Assembly: GCA_949752795.1 (NCBI GenBank)
Contig: OX457061.1
Coordinates: forward strand, 40,394,338 to 40,458,337
Source: Hyperoodon ampullatus
Taxonomy: Eukaryota > Chordata > Mammalia > Artiodactyla > Ziphiidae
Length of the DNA stretch: 64,000 nucleotides
Direction: 5' to 3'
The position numbers were made by a program, and so were the translations under genes. Shown here piece by piece: positions 45,978 to 57,110 of the stretch. How positions within the stretch are numbered: position 1 is the first letter of the stretch; each line of letters begins with the position of its first letter. Under the pieces are notes generated by a model. That model saw nothing but the letters and a program-made list of their open reading frames with translations, was not told the DNA's origin and ran no database searches.

Positions 45978-47880
45978 GTGGGTGGCCAGGCCTATGGTGT
46001 GCCGCCTCAGGATCAGTCTCTTAGGGGCTAGAAGGGGCCCTGCAGTGGGTTTGGCTTTCACTGACCCCCAGGCACCTCGGCAGGTACATGCAGACATCCG
46101 CCTGGACGAGTGAGTGGGAGCTGGGCCTGTGGTCGAGGTGTTTTCCTGCCCTCAGGAGTGGACTGGTGGCCAGGCGCTGCCTGCTGTCCCGGGAGGCACC
46201 GAGGAGATGAGGCGCAACCCTTCCATCCCTGGGTCATTTTATCTCTTCTTGGTCACTGCCACTCTGTCATGCTTCACAGGCGCGCCTGGCCCTGGGGCCG
46301 CTCCCTCCAGGGGATGCCATGCAGGGTCTGACCGCTCTTCTGAGGAGCATCGTCCTCTTTCTGATCAGTGGCCTGGCACTGTCTGCTTCCGTCTTGACTT
46401 AACTCCTTTCTTGGATCAGTCAATAGATCCTCACAGTACTGGCTTTGTTTAGAACTCTTAGAAAAGTAATCACATGATATTAACCACTTAGCTTCTGGAA
46501 AAGGACTTGGTCATTTCCTAAATAACAGAGCAGCAAAGTACAGGAGTGGCTAGCTGTCTGTGGCAAAGACAGTTGTTATTTTGTGTGGGATATAATAATT
46601 ACAGGAGCAATGTTTTGATTAAAGGCATTTGCGCCTTCCTTGCAAACATTTATTTGCTGGTTTTTAAAAGTTCAACTGCCAGCGCTTTTTGCTGATTTTA
46701 ATAATTAAAGGGAGCAGGTTTCTTTATGTAGAGAGCAGTGCTCCTATTTGCTTGATGTTTTCTGTTTGAAAAAAACAGAGACTAGTTCAGATATGGCTGT
46801 ATATTTTACTTGTTTAAAAGCATGTTATATGGCAGGAGAAAGAAAAGAGTTGGGATTTTAAAAAGTTGAAATTTGGTGATGATTTTGGATCAAAAATAGA
46901 ACATTTTTAAAGAAATTAACATGTATCTCAGAATTGCTATCTGATGAAAAAGAAAGCCTATTTTTTCCCTTTTAAAATATCACATTAAACTAATTGAAGA
47001 GAATCCTAATTTTTCGTTATCTTAGTTTTAATAATAATTAAAATGTATGAAGCACTAATGATTTCTGAAGCCTTTTTATATATACTTTATATTTGATTCT
47101 GTATAAGCTAAATTGGTAGGTTATATGTTAAATTCCAAATCGATCATAGAAGCTCACAGATTACTTTTGAAGTGTAGAGAAATAAATTGTCCAATAAGGT
47201 TTATTTTCTAGAGAGTTCTGCATTGGCCTATCTTTCTACTAGTTAAGTTGGTCCTTTTTTTTTTTTTTAAATAAAACTTATGCCTAGTTCTTACTCAGGG
47301 GGTGCTTTGGCAGCCTGGATAAAAACAGATGAGCTCACTCAGAGTAGTTTAGTGCCAGTACGTCTGTTTCCTTCCTCTTCCTTCTCGGTGTTCAACCTGA
47401 GGCACCAGTTTGTGCGGCATCCCGGGGAGCAAATGGGGCCCAGTTTTCCTAGTTTAACTAATAGTGCATACTTCTCGCTCTCCTGACCTTTGATGGTCTG
47501 TTGGATGACTTGACAAACTGTGAACTGTCTTTGAAAGCATGATTATTGTAAGATTTGACTGAGCTTGACAATATCTGTGCCTTTGCCTTGAAAGGCATAA
47601 TTAAATCAGGGTACCGGACTGTACGCAGCAGCGTTCTGTGACTGGAACCGTCACCTCTGCTGGGCATCCTTGAGGTGCAGGATTGGGAGGGGGTGGGGCA
47701 AAGAGCAGCCATTCCTGCCTGGGACGTGTACGCCGGCTCAGAGACCGCTCCACTCTGCAAACCATGTTCTCTGCCAGCCAGTGTTCATCTCCTTTTGCTG
47801 ACTTTGAATTAAATCATGATAAAAGACAAAAACTATGTTTGTATACTCTTAAGAATTAGGTGAGGGTTCATACTCTTTAA
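45978..47880. other. Start of intron 13, unique
   Basis: GC-rich at first (45978-46450), then AT-rich. No feature recognised apart from a T-run at 47257-47268. Confidence 0.5.
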
Positions 47881-48330
47881 CCCTATCATTCTACTTCTAG
47901 GAATTATCCTAAGGAAGTAGTTAGAGAGCCGTATAAAGATTTATGTACAAGATCATTGCAGCATTGTTTGTAACGGCAATAACTGAAAATGGCCTACATT
48001 TCAATAGTAAGGATATCGGCTAAATAAATTGTGGTGTATTACAACCACAGAATAGCATTCTACCATGAAAAATCATGTTATCAAAGAAAATGTGCTATAG
48101 ATAATGGTAAATTGCTTACAGTGAACTGTGAAAACTCTAGAATACCTTTATGTATAGTGAGTGCTGTGTTCACAATGCATAGAAAAAAGATAAGGATGTA
48201 AACCTCACTTTCAATGAGTCTCTTTGGATACTGGAGTTATAGTCATTTTGATTATTTTTCTTTTTACTTTTTTGTTCAAATGTTTTACAGTGAGCATATA
48301 TAAATTTTCATAATGCAGGATAAAACTTAA
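47880..48330 (+). mobile_element. Old L1 3'-end fragment
   Basis: Sense, diverged L1 wording: GCAGCATTGTTTGTAACGGC, AATAAATTGTGGTGTATTAC, ATGCATAGAAAAAAGATAAG and a final TTTTTGTTCAAATGTTTTAC. No ORF. Confidence 0.55.
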
Positions 48331-49198
48331 TACTTAGGAAAGAAAGCGTATATTTTTCTCCTGAAAAGATTTTTAGAAAGCATTAAAGTTTTGGGCATTG
48401 AGGAAGGTATTTGAAGGGAAAGACGGCCTGCAGTGAAAGAGAAAAGAAGACAAGCCTCAGGGACTATTGGACGAGAGGAGAAAATCAAATGCCAGTCAGG
48501 AAGAAAATGGATACGGAGGCATTGCTTCCTAAACCCTGACATTTTTGCAGACCTACCTAGACGCAGGACAGCCGTGGGCCCCCGTAGACGCTGTCAGACG
48601 AGGGCAGGCTGGTCCCGGGCAAGAGAAGAGGGGGTGAGGGACGCTGCCCTCCTGCATGGAAGGGCCCTGGGGTGCAGTTTCTCACGGTCTTGCCTTGTGG
48701 TTGGAGTCGCTCACACAGCACTGCTAGTGTACTGGAGCTTATGACAGACTTCATTGAATGAAGCCTTAACTTCAGGGAAAAAAACGACTCACACAAAATC
48801 CATAAAATTGGTCATGGGAATTTTCAGAGTAGGCCTAAGTATTCTTTTGAAAATGAGGGAACATAGCTCTTCATGAGTTCCATGTGGCATTTTGGATCTA
48901 CAGCTTTCAGTTTTTACTGTTTCCCAAGTCACAACTTGATGTACCATTCTTAGAGCAAACAGAAATCTCAGCATGAAATAAATATTTTTTATGCAAAAAC
49001 AACCCACAGACTTATAACAGCCACTATTATTATGTGGATTCCACAGACTTGTGACCTCTGCTTGAGCTTTAAACATGTATGAACAGTGTCCCAGTGTCTA
49101 AACCAAACCAGTGTGGTACGTGTGTGTGTGTGTGTGTGTGTGTGCACGCACACGCTTCCTCCCCGCCGAAGGTGGCAAAAAGGCAAACCTTATTCTTT
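48331..49198. other. Intron 13, unique, with a TG microsatellite
   Basis: No gene seen. A pure GT/TG run lies at 49119-49143, followed by CACGCACACG. Confidence 0.6.
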
Positions 49199-49480
49199 TT
49201 TCTTTTACATCTTTATTGGAGTATAATTGCTTTACAGTGGTGTGTTAGTTTTTGCTTTATAACAAAGTGAATCAGTTATACATATACATATGTTCCCATG
49301 TCTCTTCCCTCTTGCGTCTCCCTCCCTCCCACCCTCCCTATCCCACCCCTCCAGGCGGTCACAAAGCACCGAGCTGATCTCCCTGTGCTATGCGGCTGCT
49401 TCCCACTAGCTATCTACCTTACGTTTGGTACTGTATATATGTCCATGCCTCTCTCTCGCTTTGTCAGACCTCACTCTTAT
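49199..49480 (-). mobile_element. Young L1 3' end, antisense, short
   Basis: The same 3' UTR wording as the L1 at 18901 (GAGTATAATTGCTTTACAGT, CACAAAGCACCGAGCTGATC, CTGTGCTATGCGGCTGCTTC). A severely 5'-truncated copy of about 280 bases. It ends about 400 bases before exon 14. Confidence 0.85.
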
Positions 49481-49890
49481 CAGCACATTGGCTCCGCGGA
49501 GGTCCGAGCACTGAGCTTTAATTGACCTGTGGCTGTGATAGTGAGCAAGTCTTCAAGGAGCCTTTTGTTCTTTTTCCCACAATATAAAAATCTGACTACA
49601 TTCTGCTGAGGACTTTTCTCCATTTCCTTTCATACAAAAAAAGGTCGATTCCTGGCATGATGCCCTGGCTGCTTAGTGAGCAGGACGAAAGAAAGTCAAG
49701 AAATTTCCATTACGCCATTTGGGTTTGTGTGGCGCAGTGTGTAAACTCTGACATGGTCCACCCCATCCACCCTCCCTCGGGCGCCAGTCCTCTCCTGTTT
49801 CTGGGGGTTGCTTCAGAGAACTGAGTCATCCTACAACCTGTGTGTCCCGACTCTTCCCTAATCTCTTCCCTTTGAAATTATACTTCCCAG

Positions 49891-50097
49891 GTGGAGGTGA
49901 AGGCAGTGCTCAGCTGCCTCATGAAGCTGCTCAGGAGTCCAACCCTCTCTGCCAGGGATCTGCAGGCAGCAGCTGGAAAGGGCGGAGAGGGAGCCTCCAG
50001 ACCGCCTGCCTGTCAGCAGCTGATCAGGCGCCTCCTCCTGAACTTCCTGCTCTGGGCTCCCGGAGGCCACGCGATTGCCCAGGAAGTCATCACGCTC
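49891..50097 (+). CDS. FANCC: FANCC exon 14 (human c.1330-1533), one codon longer
   Basis: This 207-base exon enters in phase 0 and reads [20 protein letters not shown], then [11 protein letters not shown]..., and ends [22 protein letters not shown]. Human has [30 protein letters not shown]...[22 protein letters not shown]. It is three bases longer than human, with an extra Cys just before QQLIRR. The conserved [10 protein letters not shown] core is intact. The acceptor is ATACTTCCCAG and the donor is a consensus GTAAGT. Confidence 0.94.
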
Positions 50098-50605
50098 GTA
50101 AGTCTCCCCTTTTCTGGCATCCTGGTTCTCATTCTCATCCCAGGGAAAAGGTGGGTTATCACCCAAGGACCCAGCCTTTGAACAGTGTGGGTACCAGATG
50201 CTGTCCAAACGTGGCTGGACAGGCCGGGAGGGGACAGCTGGGCCAGACCCAAAGCCTGCCCTATGCGACACCTGCGTGGCACAGGAGAGGGAAGGGAGGC
50301 TCAGACAAGGGAGTGGACTTCTCCCAGGTCACACAGCTCGCTGCCAGGGCCCACGGTGAAAGCTCATCTCCGGTCTCCCCAGGCTGTCGTCTTTCAGTTA
50401 CAGTTCATGACTCTTCCTCCTCATGAAGAGAAACAAGACTTCAGTGAGAATATGGTCACTGCAGTGGCTCAAAGAATTTCATTTGATATTTTTTTTTAAA
50501 GTTTGCTAATTACAAAGAGCTCCTTCTGGAAGCCCAGCTGACCTGAGGGGTTCTTTACGGTCCAAGTCAAACGTGAGCACCGCTTATGGCATGGGACTTA
50601 GCAAT
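50098..50605. other. Start of intron 14
   Basis: Donor GTAAGT. No feature recognised; 50290-50350 is faintly MIR-like. Confidence 0.5.
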
Positions 50606-51240
50606 GATTTCTTTAAATAATGACACTAAAAGCACAGGCAACAAAAGAAAAAATACATTGGATTTCATCAAAATAAAAACCTTTGCAAATCAAAGGACAC
50701 TATCTAGAAGGTGAAAAGACAAATCTTGAAATGGGAGAAAAATTTCGAATTTATACTTGAAAATATTTGGAAATCACGTATCTGATAGGGGTTTAATGTT
50801 TAGTGTTTAGGCTATAAAAGGAATTTGTACAGCTCAACAACAGTAAAACAACCCAGTTCAAAAACTGGCAGTGAATTTTAGACATCTCTCCAAAGAAGAT
50901 GTACAAATGGCCAATAAGCATATGAATAAAATGTTCAACATCATTAGCTCTTAGGGAAATGCAGTCAAAACCACAATGAGGTACCGCTCCATACTCACGA
51001 GGACATACACTATAAACCAAGCCAAACAAAATGGAAAAGAAGACAGAAAGTAGAATAGAGGTTATTAGGGGCTGGGGAGTGGTGCAGAGTTCCTGTTTGG
51101 GATAGTGAAAAAGTTTTGGAAATGGATAGTAGTGGTGGTTGTACAGCATTGTGAATGTACTTGATGCCACTGAATTGTACATATAAAAGTGGTTAAAATA
51201 GCAAATTTTATGTTATGAGCTCATCTCAAAAAAAAAAAAC
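50606..51240 (+). mobile_element. Old L1, sense, internally deleted
   Basis: Sense L1 ORF2 end (AAAAGCACAGGCAACAAAAG, TCTCCAAAGAAGATGTACAA, CAGTCAAAACCACAATGAGG) jumps to L1 3' UTR (GTTTTGGAAATGGATAGTAG, GCCACTGAATTGTACATATA) and an A-tail at 51228-51239. The 129-codon minus-strand frame at 50793-51182 is only its shadow. Confidence 0.75.
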
Positions 51241-51284
51241 AACGTGCTGGTTCTTGGAGTTAGGTTTTTTTATGTTTTTGTTTT

Positions 51285-51430
51285 TACTTTTTATTGTCAT
51301 ATAAGGTATATACAGAAAGGTATAGCTTGATGAATTTTTGCAAACCAAAAACACCCATGCAGCCAGCAACCAAATCAAGAAAGGAATGTTCCCAGTACCC
51401 AGAGGCCCCCTCCCGCTCCCCTCCAGGGCA
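51285..51430 (-). mobile_element. Old L1 3' UTR-like fragment
   Basis: TATAGCTTGATGAATTTTTG, CACCCATGCAGCCAGCAACC and AAATCAAGAAAGGAATGTTC resemble the antisense 3' region of L1M elements. Short and diverged. Confidence 0.45.
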
Positions 51431-52042
51431 GGCTCTGTTTGAATGTGAACGTGAAGAAAGTCCCAGTGACCAGTGGGACTGCCAAGAGCCTCAGTAACCA
51501 GTGCCCACAAGGTTCTCCTTGGTCCTAGGAGAACAACATGTGTGGGGTGGGCAGACCACGCAGCCAGCCTGTCAGTCCGCCCTCTCGGGCTCAGACAGAA
51601 GACCTCCCAGAGCCTAGGTGTGGCCGAGAGCAGAGGAGGACTTGCTTGTCACCTGCTGGGTGCCATCTCCTCAGGGCCCGCCCCAGCACAATGATCTATC
51701 GTGTGCTTTTATAAAATGCACATCTCACTTACCTCCAAATCCATTTGGGGAGGGGAACTACATAGGTGAGAGTTAAATAATGTCCTCATATCTGTAGAAC
51801 TTGGTATCAACCAACTTTTTCTCTGGCCAAGTGTAAATTATAATAGTCACGTTTTGGCCACTACCTCAGCCAGGTGATCAAGGTCAGCATCAGCAGGGAT
51901 AAGTCATGTTGATATGAAGTGATGAACATGGCACTTTACTTCTGTGGCCTTCCTATCCCAAACCTATAACCCCAGTCTAATTTTGAAAAAACAGTTGACA
52001 AAAACCCCAGCTGAAGGACATTTGACAAAAATACCTGACCAG

Positions 52043-52255
52043 GGCTTTCCTGGTGGCGCAGTGGTTGGGAGTCCACCTGCCGATGCAGGGGACACGGGTT
52101 CGTGCCCCGGTCCGGGAAGATCCCACATGCCGCGGAGCAGCTGGGCCCGTGAGCCATGGCCGCTGAGCCTGCGCGTCCGGAGCCTGTGCTCCGCAACGGG
52201 AGAGGCCACAACAGTGAGAGGCCCGCGTACCGCACAAAAAAAATAAATAAATAAA
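52043..52255 (+). mobile_element. CHR SINE, short form
   Basis: Sense copy, head GGCTTTCCTGGTGGCGCAGT, B-box GGTTCGTGCCC, tail AAAAAAAATAAATAAATAAA. Perfect duplication ACCTGACCAG at 52033-52042 and 52256-52265. Confidence 0.95.
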
Positions 52256-52265
52256 ACCTGACCAG

Positions 52266-54850
52266 TCCTCCTTAGGACTGTCAAGGTCATCAAAAACAGG
52301 AAAGTCTGAGAAACTGTCACAGCCAAGAAGAGCCTAAGGAGGGATGATGACTAAATGTAATGTGGTGTCTTGGATGGAATCCTGGAACAGAAGGACATTA
52401 GGGAAAAACTGAGGAAATCAGAATAAAGTCTGACCTAAAGATAAGGTTAATAAAACATATTAATATCGGTTCATTAATTCTGACAAATGTACTATACTAA
52501 TGTAAGATGTTAACAGGAAAACTGAGTGTAGGGGATATGGGATTTCTCAGTATTTTCTTTTGGGTCAAACTATAAATCTAAACCTCTTCTAAAATTGAAA
52601 GTTATTTTCAAAGTCAAAGGCAGACACTTCTGAATCATGCAGGTGCTGGTGGCATTTTTGTTGCCTGACCTCTGACTTCCTGCCCAGGCCCTGGACGCCT
52701 GTGGGAGGGGCCTCAGCCCATGGAGCCTGCTCAGACCCGGCTGCCCCTCCTCCCTGAGCCTGCACCGTCCTGCTCCTCTGCTGTCCTGTCACCCTGAGAG
52801 TGGAGAGCAGGCCAAGGAGACCACGGCCGGCCCAGCACATAGGGTGTGAGAGAAGGTAACCCAGAGAAAGCGCCTCAGAGACACGCAGGTCTCTGCTTCT
52901 GTATTGCAATCACATTTCCCTCCATTCTGGGGAGACTGTCCAGGTTCCCAATGGACCGCTCTCAGGTCTCACCCACAGACTGGCTGCTGGGGCTCAGGAT
53001 CTGGGTCGTGTCACGAAGCTCAGGATTGCCGCCGATGCCGGAGCCCCATCGCCACAGAACAGCTCACCTGCAGCCACGCATCAGCGCTGCCAGTCTACAC
53101 CTGAGCCTGGGGCAACTCGGAAAACCCCGGCGCCTTCATTCACGTTCAGAAGTCAGCTCAGCTGCAAAAAAGATTAACTAAAGGATGAAGCTCGGTGTTT
53201 TCTCTTCCCGCACCGGCTCCTTAGGAGGTGGGTGCTGGCCTCCCGGGCACCTCGGAGCCCGTCACAGCTGAGAGCGCCTCCTGGGCGCTGTCTTTGCAGA
53301 TGTTCAGAAACTGTTTTAACTAACAAACATACCGGCCTTCCTAACTCGAAGGTTTCCTGCAGTGGCCACACAATCGGTTGAAGGCAGCCCGGCAAGAGCA
53401 GCTACAAACAGGACAGGTGGAAGGGGTCCACCCAGTGCCAGCCCCTCGTGGGTTCCTTGGGGCCTCCCTCCGTGAGCAGCCTGGGAAGAGCCCTGGGCCA
53501 GGTCTGCTTGGCCAGGAGCAGGTGGACGGCCTTTCTCTTTCAGGGGCTTTGGCATCACCACCCTCAGGACCCTAGCCCTGGCCTGGCTTTGATGTGAACT
53601 CAGAGAGGCGGGAGCAGGGCCAGCTTCTGGGCCCGGGTCCTGGTCTCGGCCCTCTCGTCTTGCCCTCCGCTCTGGAGAGCCGTGCTCGCTCTAGGCTGCG
53701 CGTCTGAGCCCTGTCTCTTTGCGGCCTTCGATCCTCCTCTGAGCTGCCCCTTGTGCCATCGGCTCACCTTCCTCCTTCCTCCTCTCCTGGCCTCACACCC
53801 CAACCTCGGCCACAGCACGCTCCCCCACTTCCTCAGGCTCCCGCACGGGCCCCAGGGCGCAGCTTCTGAGTCTCCACTGAATCCCCCCATCGGGGCCCCT
53901 GCCCCTCCCACCCGCGTGCTGCTCCTCCGCCCCTGCGCCTGCTTGACCAGCTCCGCTCTCTCCTCCTTGAGCCTCCAGGACGAGGATGAGGCGCAAGCAG
54001 CCTGCCTGGCGCCCGGATTCCTCCTGCCCCTCGTCCTGCCCTGAGTTCACGTTTCTCTCCCCCTCTCCTTCTGTCTTCTGTTGCTGGACCACAGCAACAA
54101 CAGCCAAAAGTTAGCCAGAATCTGAAATATAGAGTTCAGTTATGTAATTGCTGAGCTCAAAATGAATCTGACCTCCACAAGGATGCCCTCAGCTGAGCCC
54201 TGCAGGACGCGGCTTCCCCTCCCTCAGAGGCGGTGAGGCGGGGTTTGTACGTGACCGGAGACCTAGAGTGGAACATGGGCATTGAGGTGGCTTGTAAAGA
54301 GGGTCAGTGATGGCACCGCTGCCCCGCGTCCGGCTCCGAGGAGCCCCCGTGGTCCCTGGGCACTGGAGCGGGAGGCAATCTTCCCCCCACTCGGGTCTGA
54401 GGTAGTAAATTAACTCTTCTAAGGTGCCCCAGGGAAGCTCATGTTGTTTCATCCGTAAAGTCATCTACAGCATCTGTGACTTCTGAGTAAAACCAAGAGA
54501 GGATTCTGTAGACACCAAGAGCCACAGTGAACCCCACCCAGGCTGGCAGCCTGCCCCCTGACCCCAGCAGAGCCCTCTCAGCTTGGGCCACTGCCAGTAA
54601 TGGCCGGGGAGCACCAGTGCTGTCCAGGGGGCCCAGGGCGTCCCCCGCTGCCACTCACTCAGTACCCGTGCTGCAGAGAGTCTGCCTTGACTCATGGCCA
54701 GAGGTGGCCTGGGATTAAAGGATGTCCTGGGCCCTAGGAGAGTCCCGGCTGCACCAGGGTGGCTGGTCACCCTACCAGAAGGGCCCAGTGTGGACACAGA
54801 GGAGGAGCTGACCTTGGGCTACTCAGGCTACTTAAATATCTGACTCACAC
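52266..54850. other. Intron 14, unique, GC-rich
   Basis: GC rises from about 52600 to 54780. Many overlapping frames on both strands (for example 53600-54107) are what GC-rich noncoding DNA gives; none has a recognised domain. No clear CpG island. Confidence 0.5.
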
Positions 54851-54868
54851 ATGAAAAACGAACATGTG

Positions 54869-54969
54869 GTGCTCACTTTGGCAGCACATAGACTAAAACT
54901 GGAAGGACACAGACAACTCGCATGGCCCCTGTGCAAGGATGACATGCAAATTCGTGAAGCGTTCCATAG
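54869..54969 (+). pseudogene. U6 snRNA retropseudogene
   Basis: GTGCTCACTTTGGCAGCACA, GCATGGCCCCTGTGCAAGGA and GCAAATTCGTGAAGCGTTCC follow U6 snRNA, the catalytic spliceosomal RNA. The ACAGAGA box reads ACAGACA, the bases after it are shortened, and there is no T-run terminator. An A-rich tail and a 16-base duplication, AAAAA(C/T)GAA(C/T)ATGTGG at 54854-54869 and 54981-54996, show L1-driven retroposition. It lies about 680 bases before exon 15. Confidence 0.93.
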
Positions 54970-54996
54970 TTAAAAGAAAAAAAAATGAATATGTGG

Positions 54997-55646
54997 ACTA
55001 CTCTCAAAAACAGAGGTTCTCAATATGCTTGTGTCTAAAAAAAATCACAGTAACTTCTCCACGCAGATAAATCGTTAGATTCTCATCCTCCCTTTATGAG
55101 TACCAACAGCGAAGGCTGTATTTAGCAGAACTGACAGTTCCTGTGTTTCCTGCTTCCCTTGAGAATCAAGTGTTAAAACCTTAGGTGCCTATTAACAAAC
55201 AAGTGGGCCTGCCGCTAGCCCACGAACGCCATTTATAAAGCTGTTAGTGTAAGAACAGGTGGCGCTCTCCTTTCAGCATTTTCCAGTTCTCATAGTGGTG
55301 TGAGCCTTTGGCAGGAAGTCAAGCCACAGCATGCTCATTGGCCCCTGCTCCCCACGGCAAATAACCCCAAAGCTTGTGATGGGTGTTCCAAGAAACAGCA
55401 TTTGTCTGTAGCCGTTGTGGGTCTGAGAGGGCCAGCATTAGGAAATGGCTCTGCTCACTAGATGGCCCACCTCTGAGAACGCATTCGCTTTGCTCATCAC
55501 CTTGAAGACAAAACAAGAGCCCTTTGGAGCTGATAGGAATGCAGGTGCTTTTTGGGGACAGGATGGTTACAGTTGGTCCACTGGACGAAGAGATGAATCT
55601 GTCTGGAAAGTGTTTTAATTTGCCTTCTCTTCTGTCCTCACTGCAG
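54997..55646. other. End of intron 14
   Basis: Unique. The frame of exon 15 stays open upstream to an ATG at 55524, crossing the acceptor. Confidence 0.6.
55456..55469 (+). promoter_or_regulatory. Possible CTCF-like motif
   Basis: TCACTAGATGGCCC fits the CTCF core at about 12 of 14 positions, in the same direction as the motif at 28570. It is weaker and lies about 180 bases before exon 15. Confidence 0.3.
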
Positions 55647-55790
55647 ATGGCTCAGACTGATGCGATAATGCACGAGATTATTGGCTTTCTGGACCAGACC
55701 TTGTACAGATGGGACCATCTTTGTGTGGAAGCCCCTAGGTCGAGAAAACTGGCCAGAGAGCTCCTTGCAGAGCTGCGTGGGCAAGCCTAG
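55647..55790 (+). CDS. FANCC: FANCC exon 15, C-terminus and stop
   Basis: The 144-base coding part reads [20 protein letters not shown] and ends [16 protein letters not shown] followed by TAG. Human ends SEKLARELLKELRTQV. The acceptor is CTCACTGCAG. Leu at the position of human Leu554, where a patient change to Pro is known, is kept. The residue matching human Arg548 is kept too but is coded by AGA, not CGA, so the common human CpG nonsense change (c.1642C>T) cannot arise here. The first ATG is an internal Met, not a start. Confidence 0.96.
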   Translation: MAQTDAIMHEIIGFLDQTLYRWDHLCVEAPRSRKLARELLAELRGQA

Positions 55791-56411
55791 CCCAGGCCAG
55801 TTAACCAGGGAGGCTACGCGATGAAATGGTGGGGCTGCTTCTTATGGCCTCCGTTTGTCGAATGCATTCCCTCTTTGAGTTGCAAGAATGAGCCTTAAAC
55901 ATCTTGGCAAGATCTGGTAGTACATATTTTACAAAATGAGAAGTCAGGTGCTTTAGCCTGAATTCAGTGAGATTTACTCACTAATGACGGGATTATGGTT
56001 CAGCATTCCCTGTGCCTGTTCAGCCCGGATGTCGATTAGAGAATCACTCAAGGAAAGGCTTGGATGGGAGAACAGATTTTTATTTCCTTCCCCGCCCCCC
56101 CCCCATATCAAACCAAGATGCACAACTATTATTTGGATGTTTCAAACTCTTTGGACCAAGAAATTGGTCACGAACCACTGATAATTTAGAAAGTAACTTA
56201 GCCGTTTTCCACAGATCTCTTTTTTAAGAAGTCCTGTAATTGTTACTGGTATTTCGTCTTATCCACCGGGATACTCTCTTGCTCCCCTAAGACGTTCTTC
56301 ATCCAGGATAGTCAGGATCCCTCAAGTTTCCCTCCCATGCCCCCTGAGCAGAGCCCACCCAAGCCCAGTAGCAAGTAGTGGTGACGGGGGAGCAACACTG
56401 CTTAGCAATGA

Positions 56412-56417
56412 AATAAA
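56412..56417 (+). terminator. Candidate proximal poly(A) signal AATAAA
   Basis: AATAAA about 620 bases after the stop, followed within 20-35 bases by a T/G-rich stretch (TTTGGGGCTTTTTGCTTT), the usual downstream element. It would give a short 3' UTR without the SINE pair. Confidence 0.45.
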
Positions 56418-56587
56418 GCCAGCTTTGGGGCTTTTTGCTTTATACTGGCTAAGCACTGGCTGTTACTAAAAGAGCTCATATTACCTCAAAGGTGGCTGAC
56501 AGGGGAGGGTACAGGATGTGTACTAGAAACATTGGAAGAGATTATGTGTCAGTTCTCTATTAACTAAAATGGAAATTGGAAACTTTT

Positions 56588-56593
56588 AATAAA
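56588..56593 (+). terminator. Candidate poly(A) signal AATAAA at the SINE edge
   Basis: AATAAA whose last bases overlap the left target-site duplication of the outer CHR SINE (56591-56600). The G-rich run that follows is now joined to SINE sequence, so the insertion may have changed its downstream element. Confidence 0.3.
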
Positions 56594-56600
56594 GAGTTGG

Positions 56601-57110
56601 GGGGGTTCCCTGGTGGCACAGTGGTTAAGAATCTGCCTGCCGGGCTTCCCTGGTGGCACAGTGGTTGAGAGTCCGCCTGCCAATGCAGGACACGGGTTCG
56701 TGTCCCGGTCCGGGAAGATCCCACATACTGTGGAGCGGCTGGGCCCGTGAGCCATGGCTGCTGAGCCTGCGCATCCGGAGCCTGTGCTCCGCAATGGGAG
56801 AGGCCACAACAGTGAGAGGCCCGCGTACCGCAAAAAAAAAAAAAAAAAAAAAAAAGAATCTGCCTGCCAATGCAGGGGACACGGGTTCGAGCCCCGGTCC
56901 GGGAAGATCCCACATGCCACAGAGCAGCTAAGCGGGTGTGCCACAACTACTGAGCCCACGCACCTAGAGCCCGTGCTTCGCAACAAGAGAAGCCAGCGCA
57001 CTGCAACGAAGGGTAGCCCCCGCTCACCGCAACTAGAGAAAGCCTGCGTGCAGCAAAGAAGACCCAACGGAGCCAAAAATAAATAAGTAAATTTATTTTA
57101 AAAAAATAAA
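56601..57110 (+). mobile_element. CHR SINE, long form, split by another SINE
   Basis: Outer element in the FANCC 3' UTR: head at 56606-56641 (TTCCCTGGTGGCACAGTGGT), resumed at 56869 with B-box GGTTCGAGCCCC, body and A-rich tail to 57110. Target duplication AAAGA(G/A)TTGG at 56591-56600 and 57111-57120. Confidence 0.93.
56642..56853 (+). mobile_element. CHR SINE, short form, nested in the long one
   Basis: Inner element, head GGGCTTCCCTGGTGGCACAG, B-box GGTTCGTGTCCC and a 24-base A-tail. Perfect 15-base duplication AAGAATCTGCCTGCC at 56627-56641 and 56854-56868, taken from the outer SINE head. Confidence 0.97.

Noticed and set aside
49119..49150. TG-repeat as a Z-DNA or regulatory element (also at 1203-1240 and 1684-1720)
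   Set aside because: Simple microsatellites; two lie inside L1 or LTR sequence. Nothing beyond the repeat itself supports a function.
50793..51182. 129-codon minus-strand frame with a hydrophobic protein
   Set aside because: It is the antisense of an old sense-strand L1 (50606-51240).
53600..54107. Several 100-codon frames in GC-rich intron 14
   Set aside because: GC-rich DNA has few stops by chance. Frames overlap on both strands with no recognised domain or paired splice sites.
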